Positions 7,427 through 10,477 of a stretch of DNA of 10,477 bases are shown piece by piece; positions within the stretch are counted from its first letter, which is position 1; every line of letters starts with the position of its first letter. The notes beneath the pieces were generated by a model that made no database searches, was not told the DNA's origin, and saw only the letters and a program-made list of their open reading frames with translations. This DNA is from Deltaproteobacteria bacterium (lineage in GTDB: Bacteria; Myxococcota; Myxococcia; SLRQ01), in the NCBI GenBank assembly GCA_007128675.1, contig SKWY01000148.1:1-10477 (forward strand). The letters are read 5' to 3'. Made by a program: the position numbers and the translations under genes.

Positions 7427-7431
7427 CGCCC

Positions 7432-8670
7432 ATGGCATTTAGACGATACGAGCTTGGAGCGGTCCTGGCGTTCGGTCTCTTGATGATGTGGGCTTGCCGA
7501 GGCCCCCTGACGCAACCGGACCCCCCGGAGCCTCGAGCGGAGCGGCCGGCGGCGGAAGAAGAGCGCGCTCCCCAGGAAGAGCCCATGCAGGTGACGGAGG
7601 TTCCACAAGCCGAAGGGTGGCGTTACAGCACTCTCATCGAGAACCTCGAGCATCCGTGGAGCCTCGCCTTCCTTCCAGGAGGCGACATGCTCATCACAGA
7701 GCGCCCAGGCCGCTTGCGGATGGTGCGAAACGGTGAGTTGCTCGACCAACCCATACCAGGGGGGGCCGAGGTCCTGGTCCTCAATCAAGGAGGACTGCTC
7801 GATTTGAGCCTGCACCCGGACTTCGAGAGCAACCGGCTCATCTACATGACCTATGCCTCGGGCACAGAACAAGAGAACAGGACCACGCTGGCCAGGGGCC
7901 GCCTCGAGTCGGACCGCCTGCACGACGTGGAGGTGTTGTACGAAGCCGTCCCGCCAAAGAGCGGCGGCGAGCATTTCGGCTCGCGCCTTCTCTGGCTGCC
8001 CGACGGCACGCTGCTGATGAGCATCGGCGACGGCGGCAATCCCCCACGCGAGATAGACGGCATTCTGGCACGAGACCACGCCCAGCGGCTTGACACCTCG
8101 CTGGGCTCCATCATCAGGCTAAACGATGACGGCTCCATCCCTGACGACAACCCCTTCGTCGACCGGGAGGACGCCCGTCCCGAAATCTACAGCTACGGCC
8201 ATCGAAACATTCAGGGCATGGCCCTCGACCCCGACACGGGAAACGTATGGGTCAACGACCACGGCCCTCTCGGAGGAGACGAGCTGAACCTCGTGCAACG
8301 CGGTGGGAACCATGGCTGGCCGCTTGCCACCTATGGCGCCGACTACCGGACGGGTGAGCGTTTCGCCGAGTATTACGTTCTCCCGGACGGAGTGGCGCCA
8401 AAGGCGGTGTGGACGCCCGCCAAGGCTCCATCGGGCATCGCCTTCTATACGGCTGACGTCTTCGAGGACTGGCAAGGCGACCTTTTCTCGGGGGGCTTGG
8501 TAGGTCAGGAGGTCAGACGAATCGTGCTGGAGAACCATCGACCGGTGGCCCAGGAGACCTTGCCCATCCCCCAGAGGGTGCGCCTGGTGGCGCAGGGGCC
8601 GGATGGTTTCCTTTACGTCCTGACCGACGAACCTGATGGACAGCTCCTCCGGATCGAGCCGGCCGAGTGA
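7432..8670 (+). CDS. PQQ-dependent aldose/sugar dehydrogenase, predicted lipoprotein
   Basis: Soluble-type PQQ sugar dehydrogenase (GSDH/YliI family), 412 residues, a six-bladed beta-propeller that oxidises aldoses to lactones in the periplasm and passes electrons to an acceptor. Numbered from ATG 7432: signal peptide with MMWAC (Cys22) as likely lipid-attachment site (an imperfect lipobox), then a Pro/Glu-rich tether (about 25-60), then the propeller starting at LEHPWSLAFLPGGDMLITER. Key residues: catalytic-base candidate His181 in GGEHFGSRL, Asp200 in MSIGDGG, PQQ-contacting Arg258 in YSYGHRNIQG, followed by GGDELN and GGNHGWP. All conserved motifs are present and length is normal. It begins 75 bases after the kinase stop, so cotranscription is possible. 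A strong hairpin covers its stop codon. Enzyme class is firm; substrate and acceptor cannot be read, and PQQ synthesis genes are not in the window. Confidence 0.94.
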   Translation: MAFRRYELGAVLAFGLLMMWACRGPLTQPDPPEPRAERPAAEEERAPQEEPMQVTEVPQAEGWRYSTLIENLEHPWSLAFLPGGDMLITERPGRLRMVRNGELLDQPIPGGAEVLVLNQGGLLDLSLHPDFESNRLIYMTYASGTEQENRTTLARGRLESDRLHDVEVLYEAVPPKSGGEHFGSRLLWLPDGTLLMSIGDGGNPPREIDGILARDHAQRLDTSLGSIIRLNDDGSIPDDNPFVDREDARPEIYSYGHRNIQGMALDPDTGNVWVNDHGPLGGDELNLVQRGGNHGWPLATYGADYRTGERFAEYYVLPDGVAPKAVWTPAKAPSGIAFYTADVFEDWQGDLFSGGLVGQEVRRIVLENHRPVAQETLPIPQRVRLVAQGPDGFLYVLTDEPDGQLLRIEPAE

Positions 8671-8680
8671 GCCGGCTCGA
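8654..8680 (+). terminator. perfect 10-bp hairpin over the stop codon of the PQQ dehydrogenase
   Basis: TCGAGCCGGC (8654-8663) pairs exactly with GCCGGCTCGA (8671-8680). The 7-base loop contains the TGA stop (8668-8670). This is the strongest stem I see in the window, and its position at the gene end suggests termination or 3'-end protection. No T-tract follows. Confidence 0.65.
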
Positions 8681-8733
8681 CCTGCTTCGGGCCAGCAGCA
8701 CCGGTGAGAGAAATTGAGCATCGAGGGAGGCAA

Positions 8734-8940
8734 GTGTCGAACGAGATAAGAAATTGGTCCGGCAGCCTTCGCCTGAAGCCGCACGAGAACCTCGAGCCGA
8801 GTTCCAAGGGGGAGGTTGCGGATATCATCGGCCGAGTGGCCGGCGAGGGGTGGAAGCTACGGGTATTCGGAGCGGGCCGTTCCTCCTCGGCGCTGGCGGA
8901 TACCAAGGAGTGGCTGCATTGTCCTCAAGAGCAGCGGTAG
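8734..8940 (+). pseudogene. N-terminal fragment of an FAD-linked oxidase (gulono/arabinono-lactone oxidase type)
   Basis: Only 68 residues survive. They read IRNWSGSLRLKP, then EVADIIGRVAGEGWKLRVFGAG, then RSSSALADT, which is the start of FAD_binding_4 enzymes (NW-x-G-x-x-x-x-P, then EV-x-x-x-v-x-x-A, then the V-x-G-x-GHS FAD loop). The loop reads GAGRSSS, with Arg49 where many relatives have the His that binds FAD covalently. The frame then ends at a TAG, whereas intact enzymes run to several hundred residues; no later FAD or substrate domain follows in any frame. GTG 8734 follows GAGGGAGG (8723-8730) closely, so it may still be translated; GTG 8704 is another in-frame option. Truncated gene, not a complete enzyme. 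Confidence 0.68.
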
Positions 8941-9283
8941 GGAGCCCGAGTTCTTGAGTCACGACAGGCTCTCCATTCTCGGCGCTGGAGTTCCCGACGA
9001 ATATGCGGTGCGAGGCGCGGCGGTTCGTTGTCTGGGCGCCAACCCAGAAGAGATAGCTGTCACCCCGAACGCTGCCTCTGGCCTTGGCCTCGAGTACGCC
9101 GGCATTCGAATACGCGACCATCAAGCCTTCCTCACCACGGAGAACGATGATTACTAGACGCTCGCATCGCTCGAAATCCAGTCGAGACGCAGGGGCGCCG
9201 AGGTTAGGCGAATTAGCCTCTATGAGCGTAGTGAGCACGGGACATTCGACGATACGGTGGAGCGGCTTACGCAAGCGCTGGCC
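8939..9283 (+). pseudogene. class V aminotransferase fragment interrupted by a stop
   Basis: The frame reads LGANPEEIAVTPNAASGLGL (from 9032), then FLTTENDDY, then a TAG (9155-9157). It resumes in the same frame with TLASLEIQSRRRGAEVRRIS and DDTVERLTQAL. This order matches the N-terminal PLP-binding half of class V (isopenicillin N epimerase/cysteine desulfurase-like) aminotransferases: LGA-P-EIA-T-N-T-GLN, then a LTT-DY turn, then a helix ending G-EVRRI. The PLP lysine region and the C-terminal half are missing, and no start or ribosome site is clear on the left, where the sequence abuts the preceding FAD remnant. Similarity fades after about 9283. Two lesions (an internal stop and loss of the C-terminus) make it a pseudogene. 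The frame stays open through to the cupin gene. Confidence 0.68.
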
Positions 9284-9414
9284 GTCTGGAGCAGGAGCCG
9301 TTCTCCAAGGCGCGTTGGTGAACGGCTCCATGGACGGCGGGGCTTAGCCCGTCTTGAAGGTGCTGGTGGACCGATTAAGGGTAATGGGCTTCCATCAAAA
9401 ACCGGGGTGGGACA

Positions 9415-9541
9415 GTGGAACGGATCGACGTCGAAGGACTATCTATTGCCTTCAAAAAGGTCGGGAGCGGACCGCCGTTCGTGGCGATCTCAAATCGCGG
9501 CACTGTCGGATGCGTACACCCTCGGCGCCACCGATAGCCAA
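9415..9541 (+). pseudogene. alpha/beta hydrolase N-terminus with an internal deletion and frame change
   Basis: Frame one from GTG 9415, which has a purine-rich GGGGTGGGA upstream, reads VERIDVEGLSIAFKKVGSGP, a typical hydrolase start (G-x-x-I-A-x-x-x-x-G-x-GPP). In the next frame over 9478-9540 the same DNA reads SWRSQIAALSDAYTLGATD, matching the following hydrolase segment (W-x-x-Q-I-x-x-L-S-x-x-Y-x-V-x-A-x-D). The HG oxyanion segment that should lie between is absent, so about a dozen codons appear to have been lost, with a frame shift. The remnant then runs into the leader of the cupin gene; the catalytic Ser/Asp/His region is gone. Both halves are short, but their order and spacing support the reading. 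Confidence 0.6.
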
Positions 9542-9543
9542 AT

Positions 9544-9550
9544 GAGGAAG
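9544..9550 (+). promoter_or_regulatory. ribosome binding site fixing the cupin start
   Basis: GAGGAAG lies six bases before ATG 9557. The frame is open far upstream (an in-frame GTG at 9257 and an ATG at 9542), but those codons fall in pseudogene sequence or overlap this site, so 9557 is the supported start. Confidence 0.75.
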
Positions 9551-9556
9551 ACTTCA

Positions 9557-9940
9557 ATGCATGGATCGAAGACCGATATTCCGCGTGTCATGGATGGCAA
9601 GAGTTTTGTGAGTCACTCCACCGCATGGGGCGATATGGTCGCCACTATCGACCGCTGGGACGCGGGTTTTGATGGCAGCCCCTTCTTCGCCGCACTGCCG
9701 GAGGGCATGTGCCCGGTGCCGCATTGGGGGTATGTCTCGAAAGGGCGAGTGCGGATTAGGTATCGAGACCGTGAAGAGGTGATCGAGGCCGGTCAAGCCT
9801 TCTATCTAGAGCCGGGGCACATCCCCTTTGCCGACGAGGACAGCGAGCTTGTGTACTTCAGTCCGGCCGACGAGATGGCGAAGACCGAGGCCTTGCTGAA
9901 AGAACAAAAGAAGGAGACGGAGACACGCCCACAGGCTTGA
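9557..9940 (+). CDS. small cupin-domain protein
   Basis: 127-residue single-domain cupin of unknown substrate. Cupin motif 1 is seen in CPVPHWGYVSKGRVRIRYRD (His56 as likely metal ligand, with the Gly63 turn) and motif 2 in EEVIEAGQAFYLEPGHIPFAD (Gly79, Pro86, His88). The ending LVYFSPADEMAKTEA resembles a widespread group of small bacterial cupins annotated only by domain. No signal peptide, so probably cytoplasmic. The C-terminal tail is very charged (KEQKKETETR). It begins inside the debris of an alpha/beta hydrolase and shares its frame with the aminotransferase remnant, but has its own ribosome site. A terminator-like hairpin covers the stop. Fold is confident; whether it binds a metal, acts as an isomerase or dioxygenase, or only binds a ligand is not evident. 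Confidence 0.86.
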   Translation: MHGSKTDIPRVMDGKSFVSHSTAWGDMVATIDRWDAGFDGSPFFAALPEGMCPVPHWGYVSKGRVRIRYRDREEVIEAGQAFYLEPGHIPFADEDSELVYFSPADEMAKTEALLKEQKKETETRPQA

Positions 9941-9965
9941 GCTGGCGCATACGCCTGCCCAAGCC
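9934..9965 (+). terminator. hairpin over the cupin stop codon, probable terminator
   Basis: GGCTTG (9934-9939) pairs with CAAGCC (9960-9965), GC (9941-9942) with GC (9957-9958), and GGCG (9944-9947) with CGCC (9952-9955), around a CATA loop. There are two single mismatches, for twelve pairs in total. The stem includes the TGA stop. No strong T-tract follows, so termination is inferred. Confidence 0.55.
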
Positions 9966-10076
9966 AACCAGTTCCTGATTGCTATGCACCTTCCGGCCCC
10001 TCCGGTCTGCAGGTGATTCCAGTGTCTGGCTCTGCGAAAGACAATAGGTTTGCACCGCATTCCACGAGGAGGGGAC

Positions 10077-10195
10077 ATGACCACGACCAACGGAGGAAGT
10101 CGGCAGGGGCGAGGTACGAGCGGGCGTTTCAGAAGATGCTCGAGATGAAGAAGCTCGACCTCGGGAAGCTGGAGTCGGCGTTCTCGGCGACGTGA
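10077..10195 (+). pseudogene. PhnB-like VOC protein remnant, middle deleted
   Basis: The end of this stretch (from 10112) reads RYERAFQKMLEMKKLDLGK followed by LESAF and a stop, which closely follows the C-terminus of PhnB/3-demethylubiquinone-methyltransferase-like VOC proteins (R-x-M-x-A-M-L-x-M-K-K-I-D-I-x-x-L-E-x-A). Just upstream, ATG 10077 has a near-ideal AGGAGGGG (10067-10074) and starts MTTTNG, as many such proteins do, but in a different frame from the C-terminal piece. The whole VOC core between is missing. I infer an internal deletion that kept both ends. The stop is followed five bases later by the SRPBCC gene, so the two were probably an operon. The start assignment is tentative; the C-terminal match is the stronger part. 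Confidence 0.6.
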
Positions 10196-10200
10196 GCAAG

Positions 10201-10477
10201 ATGATCCTCCGAAATGAAACATGGCTCCGTACCACGCCGAATCGGATCATGGAGTTCTTCCAAGCGATGGAATCGAACTACACGCGGTGGCATCCGGATC
10301 ACCACCGATTCGAATGGGCCAAGGGGCGAGGAATTGGGGAGGGCGTGGAATTTGAGATCGAGGAAGAGATCGACGGCAAGAGCAAAAGGAAAAGGCTTGT
10401 GTACAAACGGGTCGTGAACGGACATCATATCGAGTTTGCTCCGACCTCGAAGCTACTCCGTGTGCTGTTGCCACGCA
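10201..10477 (+). CDS. SRPBCC (START-like) family protein, 3' end outside window
   Basis: N-terminal 92 residues of an SRPBCC-superfamily protein, a helix-grip fold that holds hydrophobic ligands. Visible: a first strand (MILRNETWLRTTPNRIMEFF, with the helix that follows the TP turn), ESNYTRWHPDHHRFEWAKGR with the typical Y-x-x-WHPDH-x-x-F-x-W pattern, GIGEGVEFEIEEEIDGKSKR with the G-x-x-F-x-x-E-E strand, then VVNGHHIEFAPTSKLLRVLL. The frame is open to the window edge, so length and C-terminus are unknown. ATG 10201 is preceded by a weak GAGCAAG and lies five bases after the VOC remnant stop, implying reliance on upstream translation or a shared transcript. No function can be assigned beyond the fold; members include cyclases, ligand carriers and AHSA1-like proteins. 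Confidence 0.84.
   Translation, partial: MILRNETWLRTTPNRIMEFFQAMESNYTRWHPDHHRFEWAKGRGIGEGVEFEIEEEIDGKSKRKRLVYKRVVNGHHIEFAPTSKLLRVLLPR

Noticed and set aside
7396..7431. Earlier starts (TTG 7396, ATG 7414) for the PQQ dehydrogenase
   Set aside because: No ribosome site, and they would spoil the signal peptide; AGGAGG precedes ATG 7432.
7237..8079. 280-codon - strand frame opposite the kinase end and PQQ dehydrogenase
   Set aside because: Antisense to two genes with complete motif sets; no family features of its own.
9257..9556. Long N-terminal extension of the cupin from GTG 9257
   Set aside because: The extension is aminotransferase and hydrolase debris, and a good ribosome site stands before ATG 9557.
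1..10477. CRISPR array, tRNA, rRNA, integrase, transposase or a defence operon
   Set aside because: I saw no regularly spaced repeats, cloverleaf, rRNA stretch, DDE or recombinase motifs, or defence-type domains in either strand.

Overview
This is GC-rich DNA that looks like a Gram-negative bacterial chromosome. An AsmA-type envelope protein implies an outer membrane, and three genes carry lipoprotein-type signal peptides (a cupredoxin, a ChaN-like protein and a PQQ sugar dehydrogenase). A LigD polymerase domain and many stand-alone enzymes would suit a free-living soil or aquatic bacterium. I cannot place the phylum from the sequence. Nothing marks it as a plasmid or phage: I see no integrase, transposase, tRNA, rRNA or CRISPR array.

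Layout. The left edge cuts into ligD; its C-terminal polymerase domain ends at 653, followed by a strong hairpin and a gene-poor stretch with an inverted repeat. A 731-residue AsmA-like protein (998-3193) and a plastocyanin-type cupredoxin lipoprotein (3299-3763) follow on the + strand. An inverted gene (4143-5405, - strand) encodes a ChaN/haem-binding-uptake-like lipoprotein with an N-terminal Ig-like segment. Remnants of P-type ATPase C-termini lie on both sides of it. An orphan sensor histidine kinase (5941-7356) and a PQQ-dependent sugar dehydrogenase lipoprotein (7432-8670) come next. From 8671 to 9556 there is no intact gene, only three successive broken enzyme genes: an FAD-linked lactone-oxidase type N-terminus, a class V aminotransferase piece, and an alpha/beta hydrolase N-terminus. 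A small cupin (9557-9940) with a terminator-like hairpin, a VOC/PhnB remnant and an SRPBCC (START-like) gene cut by the right edge complete the window.

How it fits together. The intact genes do not form one pathway. The cupredoxin and the PQQ dehydrogenase are both predicted to be lipid-anchored through Pro/Glu-rich linkers and could share periplasmic electron transfer, but they are not adjacent. The most distinctive feature is gene erosion: at least five, probably six, enzyme genes are reduced to one end, or to two ends with the middle deleted, while their intact neighbours look well preserved. I did not find a convincing new defence, mobile or biosynthetic system.
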